Assembly: GCA_947575275.1 (NCBI GenBank)
Contig: CANPMS010000020.1
Location: 1 to 40,211, forward strand
Direction: 5' to 3'
DNA from: an uncultured Clostridium sp.
GTDB lineage: Bacteria; Bacillota; Clostridia; Lachnospirales; Lachnospiraceae
Length of the DNA stretch: 40,211 nt
This document shows, one piece after another, positions 1-7,114 of this stretch. The translations under genes were made by a program, and so were the position numbers. The notes beneath the pieces were generated by a model. That model had not been told where the DNA came from. It saw only the letters and a list, made by a program, of their open reading frames with translations, and made no database searches. The stretch's first letter is position 1; the number at the start of each line of letters is the position of its first letter.

Positions 1-150
1 GGATCACCCCTGCATGCGCAGGGAATACTTGGGGTTCGGATTGCCGGAGCCGCCTTTTGCGGGATCACCCCTGCATGCGCAGGGAATACTTGGGGTTCGG
101 ATTGCCGGAGCCGCCTTTTGCGGGATCACCCCTGCATGCGCAGGGAATAC
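1..150 (-). CRISPR. Type I-E CRISPR array, leader-proximal end (3 repeats, 2 identical spacers visible)
   Basis: Three identical 28-nt repeats lie at 1-28, 62-89 and 123-150, with two 33-nt spacers at 29-61 and 90-122, so the period is 61 bp. Read on the minus strand (cas gene direction) the repeat begins GTATTCCCTGCGCATGCAGG and ends in GGTGATCC, with a short palindromic centre typical of type I-E repeats. The two spacers are identical base for base and GC-rich. The array starts 44 bp after the cas2 stop codon and runs off the left edge of the window, so its total length is unknown. The orientation is taken from the position of the cas operon and the AT-rich leader at 151-194. Confidence 0.95.
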
Positions 151-194
151 ACTAAAAAAACCACGAAAATAAAGGAATCTTTGATTCCAACTCC
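151..194 (-). promoter_or_regulatory. Short CRISPR leader with inverted repeat
   Basis: This AT-rich 44-bp stretch separates the cas2 stop from the first repeat. It contains a perfect 6-bp inverted repeat, GGAATC TTT GATTCC, at 174-188. On the minus strand this is followed by a T-rich run, so it could be a weak terminator for the cas transcript or a leader motif used in spacer integration. If the leader is longer it must extend into the 3' end of cas2. No array promoter is obvious in it. Confidence 0.5.
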
Positions 195-1067
195 TCACAA
201 TTTATTTAGTTCTAAATAGATCCTATAAGTTAACTCACAGTCTGTCAGTGCCCTATGCACATTGGTGGTATCTAAAGAAAAATATGCTGCCACTGTTTTT
301 AATTGATAATTTTCCAGATCGTCTATTTTCCGGCGAGCAAGCTGTAAAACATCTCTTGTTTTCTTTATCGTTATAACTTTTCCCACTCGTTCACCCAGCC
401 TTTGAAAAAAATTCATATCAAATTTTACGTTATATCCAATAACTAAATCTTTTCCGACAAATTCCTGAATCTTTTCAAACGCTTCCTCTTCTTTCATCCC
501 CTGACTTTCTATCATCTCATTTGTAATCCCTGTCAGCTTTGTCACTGCCTCTGGTATGTTGCTTTCGCACTGTACAAAGCATTGGAACCGGTCATCTATT
601 ACATCTTCAGTGACTTTCAACAGACCCACCTCAATAATCCTATCATTATCGTAATCCATCCCCGTTGTCTCTACATCCATCACCACATAACTGGGGGACA
701 TCTTATTTTTTAAAGCAACTGCCTGCCTCCTGTATTTTGAGGCTTTACTGAACCCTGGTTTTAATAAACTACTATTTACTGCATCACTGTTTAATACAAA
801 TGGCTTTTTCATTAAGGTAATGCCTTCATAATCTGTTGCCACCCACGTTGTATTATGGGTCATGAATGCGTATCCCTGCTCATTATTTGTAGAATAGACC
901 ATGGTTGCCTGCCCGCTTCTGATGCTGTCACAGACTCTGCTCCACAGTTCATCCCGCACTTTAGCGCTCAATTTTCCTATGTAGACTCCCGTATTCACCT
1001 CACTCAGCCATTTTGACAAATCCCCCCTAAGCCCCGGCGGACAATTAGTAACAGATATAACGATCAC
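195..1067 (-). CDS. cas2: Cas2e fused to a DnaQ-like 3'-5' exonuclease domain
   Basis: 290 aa. Residues 1 to about 95 match type I-E Cas2 (start MIVISVTNCPPGLRGDLSKW), the structural partner of Cas1 in spacer integration. Residues about 126-290 form a DEDDh exonuclease domain: D131 and E133 (DVETTG), D217 (NVKFDMNFF), H271 and D276 (HRALTDCELT), so every expected catalytic residue is present. Ordinary Cas2e is about 95-100 aa. Cas2-DnaQ fusions are known in other type I-E systems, where the exonuclease is thought to trim prespacer ends. The GTG start overlaps the cas1 stop (GTGA), indicating translational coupling. It is the last gene of the cas operon, directly before the array. Its partner Cas1 is interrupted, so its activity in this strain is uncertain. 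Confidence 0.93.
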   Translation of the reverse strand: MIVISVTNCPPGLRGDLSKWLSEVNTGVYIGKLSAKVRDELWSRVCDSIRSGQATMVYSTNNEQGYAFMTHNTTWVATDYEGITLMKKPFVLNSDAVNSSLLKPGFSKASKYRRQAVALKNKMSPSYVVMDVETTGMDYDNDRIIEVGLLKVTEDVIDDRFQCFVQCESNIPEAVTKLTGITNEMIESQGMKEEEAFEKIQEFVGKDLVIGYNVKFDMNFFQRLGERVGKVITIKKTRDVLQLARRKIDDLENYQLKTVAAYFSLDTTNVHRALTDCELTYRIYLELNKL

Positions 1068-2011
1068 TTTCTATCACCCGCTTCTGCATAAGAAATGCCA
1101 TGCTCCACTTCACCTTGTATATTATCCCAAAGATAAAGCGTGCTTTTATAGTCCTCTTCCTGCCATTGTCCGTCAGCCAGCAAAAACTTTATATCATGAA
1201 CCATGCGCTCTAAAATGCGCCCTTTTCTTAGCTCATCCCGCAATCTGCGTCTTGTAGCGCTCCCTATGTCTTCCACATTTTCCGCTGCCATCTCAAAGGC
1301 GATCGGTATCGTAGTGGACGCCTTATATAAATCAGCAATATCATATACAAATGATAACTCATGCCCCACATGTACAAAACCCAAGCCTGGAGAACAGCCA
1401 AGAGCGCATATTACCGCATGGGCAAGACCATATAAACAGGCATTTCCTGAGGATAATGATTGATTAACCGGATCCCCGCTTTCATAATCCTCCGGGCGAT
1501 AATCCCGTTTTGTCCATGGTACATTCCATTTTTTCGATTGTTCCCGATACACAGCACGAATTCTGCTGCCCTCCCGCCCTCTTAACTGCTGCATTGTCAT
1601 TTTTGACACATCTTCATTTGGAAATCTCATCTGATACATCATCCTTGCAACTTGAATATGCTTCTTTTCGTTGCTGACCAGCTGTGCCTGTTTCAGTAAA
1701 AGAGTTGCATGGCTGGTCAATGCTCATCCATACGCATAATACCGAACCCCATGTTCTCCCACCCAGATAACGGTAACTCCCACATCACCTATCAGCTCCA
1801 TCGCCCTGTGGGTCACATCCGTTCCTGGCCCCAACAACAAAACAGAAATTGCTGCTGCCGGAATGTGTGTGATACCGCTCTCATCCTTTACTGTAATTGC
1901 GCTGTTGTCCCTGCTGATTCTGCACCTTTCCAAATAAATAAATGTCATACGATCCTGCACCCGAGGCAACGCCTGAATTGCTGGCTTTTCTGTCCTCTCC
2001 TTACCGTCCAT
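1064..2011 (-). pseudogene. cas1: cas1 (type I-E integrase), interrupted by an in-frame TGA
   Basis: The frame encodes a 315-codon Cas1e, the integrase that inserts spacers, but codon 96 is TGA (1724-1726). The parts before (1724-2011, 95 aa, ending GVRYYAYG) and after (from 1723, ALTSHATLLLKQAQ) are in the same reading frame, so this is a nonsense codon and not a frameshift. Family members usually have Arg here (YYA[HY]GR), so CGA to TGA is the simplest change. The catalytic residues lie intact in the second part: E in LRGREGSR (about residue 147), H in FVHVGH and the two Asp of YDIADLYK. A TTG codon two codons after the stop, preceded by GGATGAG, could allow re-initiation and give a separate 218-aa helical domain, because the break lies near the boundary between the N-terminal beta domain and the C-terminal catalytic domain. 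It follows the cas6e stop directly. Confidence 0.88.
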
Positions 2012-2650
2012 TTATACCCCCATCCGTACAATCGTTAGCATCCCCATGCCATACGCCTTTTCCCGGCCTATCCCATTGACAAGCGTATCCCTGAAAAGCT
2101 CCACATCTTCCACACATAACCTGCCTTCAAACGCCACCTCAAGAATCCGCACCCTTTGACTGGAATTCCTTTTAGAAAATACCCGCCAGTTGGAGTCCAT
2201 AACATCTGCCCCATCAGGCGGAATGCGAAAACCTCTTTTCGCTGCCTGAGCATGCAGCCACTCCAATTGACGTTTTTTTGAAACGTGCGCTTCAATCTTT
2301 CCCCTTTTTTTCTCGCTCTTGACGCTGTGCACCGGATTTGCTACCAGACGGAAATGCCATTCCGAGCCTTTTTCAATACGCTCCAATAACCCGTCATACT
2401 CCTTTGATTCCCCGCAATCATCCTTAAATCCAAATTGAGCGGCTATTCCTGACAAATTCGGTTTCTCAGCGCTTACAATCAATAAATATGTTTTACCTCT
2501 CAACACATCGATTCGCCACAAATTTCTGTTTTGTTTTTCCAAAAACGCCTCTTCCACAGCGCCATGGATTTTATTGGGCGAAATCAGTGCCATCTGTGTT
2601 TTTCTTTTTGACACATCTAACAGCACCCTTGAAAAATACATAAACCTCAC
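2012..2650 (-). CDS. cas6e: Cas6e (CasE) crRNA-processing endoribonuclease
   Basis: 212 aa. Cas6e cleaves the CRISPR transcript within each repeat and stays on the crRNA 3' hairpin as part of Cascade. The N-terminus MYFSRVLLD and the motif IHGAVEEAF (the family's H-G-A signature, containing the catalytic His at about residue 29) identify it, as does the glycine-rich C-terminal stretch GIGREKAYGMGMLTI that forms the G-loop. Length is normal. Its start overlaps the cas5e stop by 4 bp and its stop directly abuts the cas1 ATG, so it is an internal gene of one operon. Nothing looks broken. Confidence 0.93.
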   Translation of the reverse strand: MRFMYFSRVLLDVSKRKTQMALISPNKIHGAVEEAFLEKQNRNLWRIDVLRGKTYLLIVSAEKPNLSGIAAQFGFKDDCGESKEYDGLLERIEKGSEWHFRLVANPVHSVKSEKKRGKIEAHVSKKRQLEWLHAQAAKRGFRIPPDGADVMDSNWRVFSKRNSSQRVRILEVAFEGRLCVEDVELFRDTLVNGIGREKAYGMGMLTIVRMGV

Positions 2651-3360
2651 CTCAATTCCAGCATGGGATCATGTTCTGTGGAAACAGAATACTGCCCTTT
2701 TGCTACGATTTTTCCAGGCATCTCCTTCATATATCGGTATCTGTACTCCCGCCTGAACGGTGAAAAAGATACGGGTATATCTTTTTTCATGCCTTCTCCC
2801 CGCACATCATCCATCACAATTCTAAGCTCCAGAGTATCAGAAAAACGAAACAGGGCGTTCCTGCCCCAAACTGGCACAAGCCATTCTTCTTCAAGAAGGG
2901 ACTGGTACAAATCACCGCTCCGTATCCCTAATACCAGCGGCAGAGTTGGCGGGCAGGAGCGCCTTCCTAAAAAAACCGCAAATTTTGGATACATGAGAGC
3001 CTTCTCCAAATCCTTCAAAAACCCAATATCCTCACAGCTTAATCCCGCCAGAAATACGGCGTCGCTTAAATAGACCCTGTTGGAAAGATTGGAATTCAGT
3101 TTCCCACCCATCTGAGTAATCTGAAAATCATTCAGCCTCCTTCCCTGCTTATCAACTCTGACGCCAAATTCCAATTTTGCCAAATCCTCCAGGGAATCAT
3201 CTCTTTTTCTTCCAAGAGCCGATGCCAGTATCCCGATTACTCCGCTTTTTGTTGGCTCATAATCCGTTTCCCGATTATCATATACGGATTCTGAGCCCCA
3301 CGACTGCAATGGAGCGCTCAATCTAAGCAATAGTGTGTACAAGCCATCACTTCCCTTCAT
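2647..3360 (-). CDS. cas5e: Cas5e (CasD), Cascade subunit capping the crRNA 5' handle
   Basis: 237 aa from the ATG at 3360; the frame is open to 3387 but the family starts right before the first beta strand, here GLYTLLLRLSAPLQSWG. The motif LRLSAPLQSWG followed by R-x-T-x-x-x-P-T-K-S-G-V-x-G is characteristic of Cas5e, a RAMP protein that binds the 5' handle of the crRNA. It overlaps the end of cas7e by 14 bp with the chosen start (41 bp with the longer one), consistent with tight coupling. No catalytic role is expected, since Cas6e does the processing in type I-E. Confidence 0.92.
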   Translation of the reverse strand: MKGSDGLYTLLLRLSAPLQSWGSESVYDNRETDYEPTKSGVIGILASALGRKRDDSLEDLAKLEFGVRVDKQGRRLNDFQITQMGGKLNSNLSNRVYLSDAVFLAGLSCEDIGFLKDLEKALMYPKFAVFLGRRSCPPTLPLVLGIRSGDLYQSLLEEEWLVPVWGRNALFRFSDTLELRIVMDDVRGEGMKKDIPVSFSPFRREYRYRYMKEMPGKIVAKGQYSVSTEHDPMLELR

Positions 3361-4444
3361 CAAAGTACTTTCCCGTCTCCTGCTCAATTTCCTCTAAAAG
3401 CTCCGCCAAATTTACCTTTTTAGCAAAATCTCCATGTTCTCTGCCAATTACCCATGCCATGGAAGGGGCGGCCACATAATCCGCATATACTCTGCCTGCT
3501 TCCTTCATCAATTCTGTCTCTGACACTTCTTCATAACCCTTATTCCCTGCAAAAACCGGTTTTTCAAACGCCCCTGCTAAATTCACCGGCTGATCTCCAC
3601 GCAATGCAACATAAACCATACTGGGAAGCGTTCTATTTGCAAACGTGTTCTGCTTTCCCGTAGGCATTGAACGGATAAACGCCTCTGCAAATCCTCTTAC
3701 CGCCATTTTCAGTTCATCTGCATTCAGGTTTTCCGCCAATTCTCTTATATTAACCGTTGCATAACGATACAAGGTAGACGAGTTAAACTCCACCGTGCCC
3801 AAATGTCCTGCACCGGCAGTGTCTTCTGGCCCGCAATCGTCTACTGCAGTAAAATAGTCATACTCATTATTCACCGTATGAGTAGATATGCTGTGGGCTA
3901 CCTGCGCAGCCGCATCGTAATTCAGGCTTGGATTACTTGCCGCCATGCGTCCAAACAACAGAATATCCACACTTGGCTCGCTATTCACAGCCTTTTCCAA
4001 ATCAGCTTTGTACGCTTTCTTCTTTGCTTCTTTAGAAGAGGAATCTTTATGATATGCTGCAGCTAATTTGGCAATATTTTGAATTTGACGGGAGCTGACA
4101 AAAAAGAGCGCATCTTTTTTATCTGATCCCGCTTTAATTCCTACCAGCTCCAAAACCTCATTGACTGTTTTCCCAACCTCCTCAATACTGATTTCTTTAT
4201 CGTCTGCACACATTTGCTCTGCAACCAGCTGTGGGAGCTTTTTCGTCCGATACCCAATGTAATCGGCTGTAAATAATTCCTTAAACATCTCTCTCATGGC
4301 GCTTTTCCACGCCTGTGAAGATACCCTGGCCCTCATCGTTCCCCCATACATTGCAGTCTTAGGGCTTCCTGTGTCGTCCCTGTTCACACAACTAGGTGGA
4401 ACCGTCTGGATTACGTGAAAATCGATGTACAAATTTCTGCTCAT
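3347..4444 (-). CDS. cas7e: Cas7e (CasC/Cse4), Cascade backbone
   Basis: 365 aa, normal for Cas7e. The start MSRNLYIDFHVIQTVPPSCVN and the following block on SPKTAMYGGTMRARVSSQAWK are family hallmarks; several copies of this RAMP protein form the filament that holds the crRNA spacer. The internal segment STHTVNNEYDYFTAVDD and the FNSSTLYRYATVN strand also match the family. ATGA overlap with the upstream cse2 gene shows translational coupling. Intact, with no unusual insertions. Confidence 0.95.
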   Translation of the reverse strand: MSRNLYIDFHVIQTVPPSCVNRDDTGSPKTAMYGGTMRARVSSQAWKSAMREMFKELFTADYIGYRTKKLPQLVAEQMCADDKEISIEEVGKTVNEVLELVGIKAGSDKKDALFFVSSRQIQNIAKLAAAYHKDSSSKEAKKKAYKADLEKAVNSEPSVDILLFGRMAASNPSLNYDAAAQVAHSISTHTVNNEYDYFTAVDDCGPEDTAGAGHLGTVEFNSSTLYRYATVNIRELAENLNADELKMAVRGFAEAFIRSMPTGKQNTFANRTLPSMVYVALRGDQPVNLAGAFEKPVFAGNKGYEEVSETELMKEAGRVYADYVAAPSMAWVIGREHGDFAKKVNLAELLEEIEQETGKYFDEGK

Positions 4445-5064
4445 ATGCTTTTCTCCTCTTCGTGTTTATCTTCGTTACTTTCTTTTTTATTTCTTCCGCC
4501 ATAAAAATCCTGCCCCCACTTCAGGCACACTTGCCTCTTTCCCTCGGGAAACCGCATATCATACAAATCCACCGCCAGCTTTTTATAGTTTATGGAGATG
4601 CCAAAACTTTTCAGAAGCTGCACAATCCCGCGTAAATGGTGGGCTAACTCCTTCCTGTTCGCCGATGTGGTCAGCATCCGCAGTTTTTGCACCATCCTCT
4701 GCTCTGCATTCGGGTCTCCTTCATATGCGTTTACCAGCACATACATTACTTTTCCCAGGCTAATCTCCTCGTCAGTGTGCATAGGACGGCTCTTAACCTC
4801 ATATCCCTGCTGGTGCAGTGCATACAAAGTCAGTGCAACGTAGCATGCCCACTCTTCGTTTGTGGCATTTCCGTTGTCGCTCAAAAACTCCTCCGGCATA
4901 TTTGACAAAAAGATTTCCAAAAGCTGAGGAATCTCTCCCAGTTCATGCCCTATGCCGCGCCGCAGATTTGCCAGCATTGCCTTCCCTTCGCCTGAATCTG
5001 CTTTTTTCTGCAGCATATCTATTTTTGTGCCCACAAAATTTTCTATTTTTGTTTTTTTACTCAT
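4441..5064 (-). CDS. cse2: Cse2 (CasB), small subunit of type I-E Cascade
   Basis: 207 aa, mostly helical and charged. Conserved blocks GKAMLANLRRGIGHELGEIP and FLSDNGNATNEEWACYVALTLYALHQQG are typical of Cse2, which dimerises along the Cascade belly and stabilises the non-target strand. The C-terminal tail is Lys/Glu rich. It lies 12 bp after cse1 and overlaps cas7e by 4 bp. Identification rests on these blocks together with its fixed position in the I-E gene order. Confidence 0.9.
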   Translation of the reverse strand: MSKKTKIENFVGTKIDMLQKKADSGEGKAMLANLRRGIGHELGEIPQLLEIFLSNMPEEFLSDNGNATNEEWACYVALTLYALHQQGYEVKSRPMHTDEEISLGKVMYVLVNAYEGDPNAEQRMVQKLRMLTTSANRKELAHHLRGIVQLLKSFGISINYKKLAVDLYDMRFPEGKRQVCLKWGQDFYGGRNKKESNEDKHEEEKSI

Positions 5065-5076
5065 TCCCTCGCCCTT

Positions 5077-6783
5077 CTACCCCTCATCTTCGGTTTTTAT
5101 GTAAATTTTGCTTAACTCCTTCAAATATCCATTCATAATCCCCGGAATCGTCAATAACCTTTTTCTTCCCCCCTTTAATTCATCCTCTCTGAACATATAA
5201 ACGTCTGGTCCCAAATTGTTTATGTAATCCTCAACTGTCCTTCTGGCATAATAATAAGATTGCCTCTCCCATTCCTCCTCTTTTTGTTCCGGGTTGTCCG
5301 ACATTGGTTCTATTCTCTTAAGCCATTCTCTGAACGGACCATCTATGGAGAAGTAATATTGTCTGATAAGGGCATCTTTGATGCCGCTTTTTGCAGAGCC
5401 GTTTCCATGTAAAAGCTTATTCAGGTTATAAGCAGCATGGTTCAGCGCCTCTGTTGCCACAGTCTGACATTTCTCAACCTGCTCAAAAATGTGACTTCTC
5501 CATACCCTTTTCCGAGCTGCCAGCAAATCTGCCGACATAGTAAGGGCATCATTGACATAGTCTCCATAAGTGTAATTCATCTGATCTCCGTACACCATTC
5601 CAATCATTTTAAACGTAATCATAGAATTTGACGGAAGCAGACGATTACAATACAGCGTGCTAACCCACTCCACAACCCCGGGAATGTGCACTTTACCGTC
5701 CTCACCTTTCTTACTGCTGCAATCTAACAGCGCTGGAAATTCCCTCCATGTATGAACCGCCGGATCATGTGTCCTGGGTAAGAAACGCTGCGCATCTGTT
5801 TTCTTATCCTGTTTTTTCAATTTCCAGATGGTCATGGGCTCATTAAAATCATCTTCAAGGGGACAGAAATCTCCTCCCATCGCACGAAATCCCGTCAGAT
5901 TACCCTCCTCATTCCTCTTCAACATAATACGTCTGGATTGTATGGTATACAATTCAGGAAGGTTATCAAACCTCTCTCTTTGACATCCCTGCCCCATCCG
6001 CACTGCCTGCTCCCAGACAGGTTTTGGCTCTCCCCATAAATCCCCATCCGTACTCCTGGCGCATAAATTCAACATCAGAATCTCAAACAGATTCTCCCCG
6101 TTCACCATGACAAAGCCAAGCTGTCCCAGTCTGCCCACTCCCACAGGCAGCCCCATACCTGGAGCTCCCTTGTCCGTTTTCAGATTTACTGCATATGCGT
6201 TCAAATGTACCAGCCAGCGCGCCGCCTCTTTGTAGCTTAAACGGTATAATGCTTCACCCTCCGTCATGCTGAAGTGATGCCTGGTTTTTCCATTGTTGCT
6301 TTCTTTCACATTGCCCAGCAGACATTCCACACCATAATCCGTCCCATACTGCAAATCCTTCACCTGCCAAAAAGGTGTCTCCGGGTGAAACAGCCAAAAC
6401 CTTTCACGCCAGGTTTCCAGATAATCCCTTACAGCCTGTTCTGGAAATCTTCCCTTTTTCCAATATCTCTGCCAACGCCTCAGTACCGTATTTCCTTCTG
6501 CCCCCTCATCGTCCTCCTCATCATCCACTTCGTCTTCCATATCGTCCCTCTTCATCAGAGCTGCCCTCGCCCCATCCCCATCGTACCGATAAAAAATGGT
6601 CACTGCTGCCGCAAGCAGCAGCCGAAGGATTGCTGCGTCCTGAGTCGGCATTTCCCCGGACAGATTTTTATACTCGTGAGCATGTATGATGACATCTGTC
6701 AGCGAAACTTCCTTTTGTTCCAATGATGGCGTTATCACCCTGATCCAGGGTTCATCCAATAGGTTAAACTCCTTCTCCTGCAT
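5077..6783 (-). CDS. cse1: Cse1 (CasA/Cas8e), large subunit that recognises the PAM
   Basis: 568 aa. The N-terminus EFNLLDEPWIRV is the standard Cse1 opening, followed by the helical core and a C-terminal four-helix bundle. Cse1 recognises the PAM and recruits Cas3. An acidic stretch at about residues 82-96 (DDMEDEVDDEEDDEGAEG) looks like a flexible insertion. The start is well supported: AGGAGG lies 6 nt before the ATG. It is the first gene of the Cascade block and is separated from cas3 by 331 bp, so it may have its own promoter (see 7063-7101). Confidence 0.93.
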   Translation of the reverse strand: MQEKEFNLLDEPWIRVITPSLEQKEVSLTDVIIHAHEYKNLSGEMPTQDAAILRLLLAAAVTIFYRYDGDGARAALMKRDDMEDEVDDEEDDEGAEGNTVLRRWQRYWKKGRFPEQAVRDYLETWRERFWLFHPETPFWQVKDLQYGTDYGVECLLGNVKESNNGKTRHHFSMTEGEALYRLSYKEAARWLVHLNAYAVNLKTDKGAPGMGLPVGVGRLGQLGFVMVNGENLFEILMLNLCARSTDGDLWGEPKPVWEQAVRMGQGCQRERFDNLPELYTIQSRRIMLKRNEEGNLTGFRAMGGDFCPLEDDFNEPMTIWKLKKQDKKTDAQRFLPRTHDPAVHTWREFPALLDCSSKKGEDGKVHIPGVVEWVSTLYCNRLLPSNSMITFKMIGMVYGDQMNYTYGDYVNDALTMSADLLAARKRVWRSHIFEQVEKCQTVATEALNHAAYNLNKLLHGNGSAKSGIKDALIRQYYFSIDGPFREWLKRIEPMSDNPEQKEEEWERQSYYYARRTVEDYINNLGPDVYMFREDELKGGRKRLLTIPGIMNGYLKELSKIYIKTEDEG

Positions 6784-6890
6784 CTTTTTCCTCCTAGTAT
6801 TATAAAAATGTACAGGTGTTCTTTAACACCCCCCTCCACTGCCACATATTGTCCCCGGAATCTTATACGTCCCCTGGATACAACATCCGG

Positions 6891-6995
6891 CTAAAGTCCT
6901 TTCCCGTCTAGTTCTAGGATAACCGACATGTCTGTATAGATTTCTTTTTCTGTTTCTTCCCACATCCATGACACCCTCTCCTTCCGTGCGTCCAT
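6891..6995 (-). CDS. Possible 34-aa peptide in the cas3-cse1 interval
   Basis: The 331-bp gap 6784-7114 contains one short open frame starting at ATG 6995 (MDARKERVSWMW...) and stopping at TAG 6891-6893. After the TAG the same frame stays open through to the cse1 ribosome site, so it could be the remnant of a slightly longer peptide. There is no good Shine-Dalgarno sequence and no recognised family. It may simply be leader sequence of the Cascade transcript. No other gene is seen in the gap. Confidence 0.2.
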   Translation of the reverse strand: MDARKERVSWMWEETEKEIYTDMSVILELDGKGL

Positions 6996-7062
6996 CTGCA
7001 CTCTGCTTATCGTTTATTTTATTCTACCACAAATTTTACATTTTTCGGCTCATATGTCATAA

Positions 7063-7101
7063 ATAGCAGCTTTAATGTAATAATTGGTCAAAAAACGTCA
7101 A
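7063..7101 (-). promoter_or_regulatory. Candidate promoter for the Cascade genes
   Basis: Just after the cas3 stop the minus strand shows two -35-like hexamers, TTGACG (7096-7101) and TTGACC (7086-7091), the second 17 bp from a weak -10, TGCTAT (7063-7068). The -10 match is only three of six, so this is tentative. It would give cse1 a leader of about 270 nt. Confidence 0.3.
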
Positions 7102-7114
7102 AAAATAAAAGAAT

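Noticed and set aside
4..198. Open frame across the CRISPR array on the minus strand
   Set aside because: It is the translation of repeats and spacers and repeats itself with the 61-bp period; there is no ribosome site.
1064..2011. cas1 as a frameshift, or TGA read as selenocysteine or tryptophan
   Set aside because: Both parts are in the same frame, so no frameshift. TGA is an ordinary stop elsewhere (for example the overlapping ATGA and GTGA junctions), the family residue here is Arg, and no selenocysteine insertion structure was seen.
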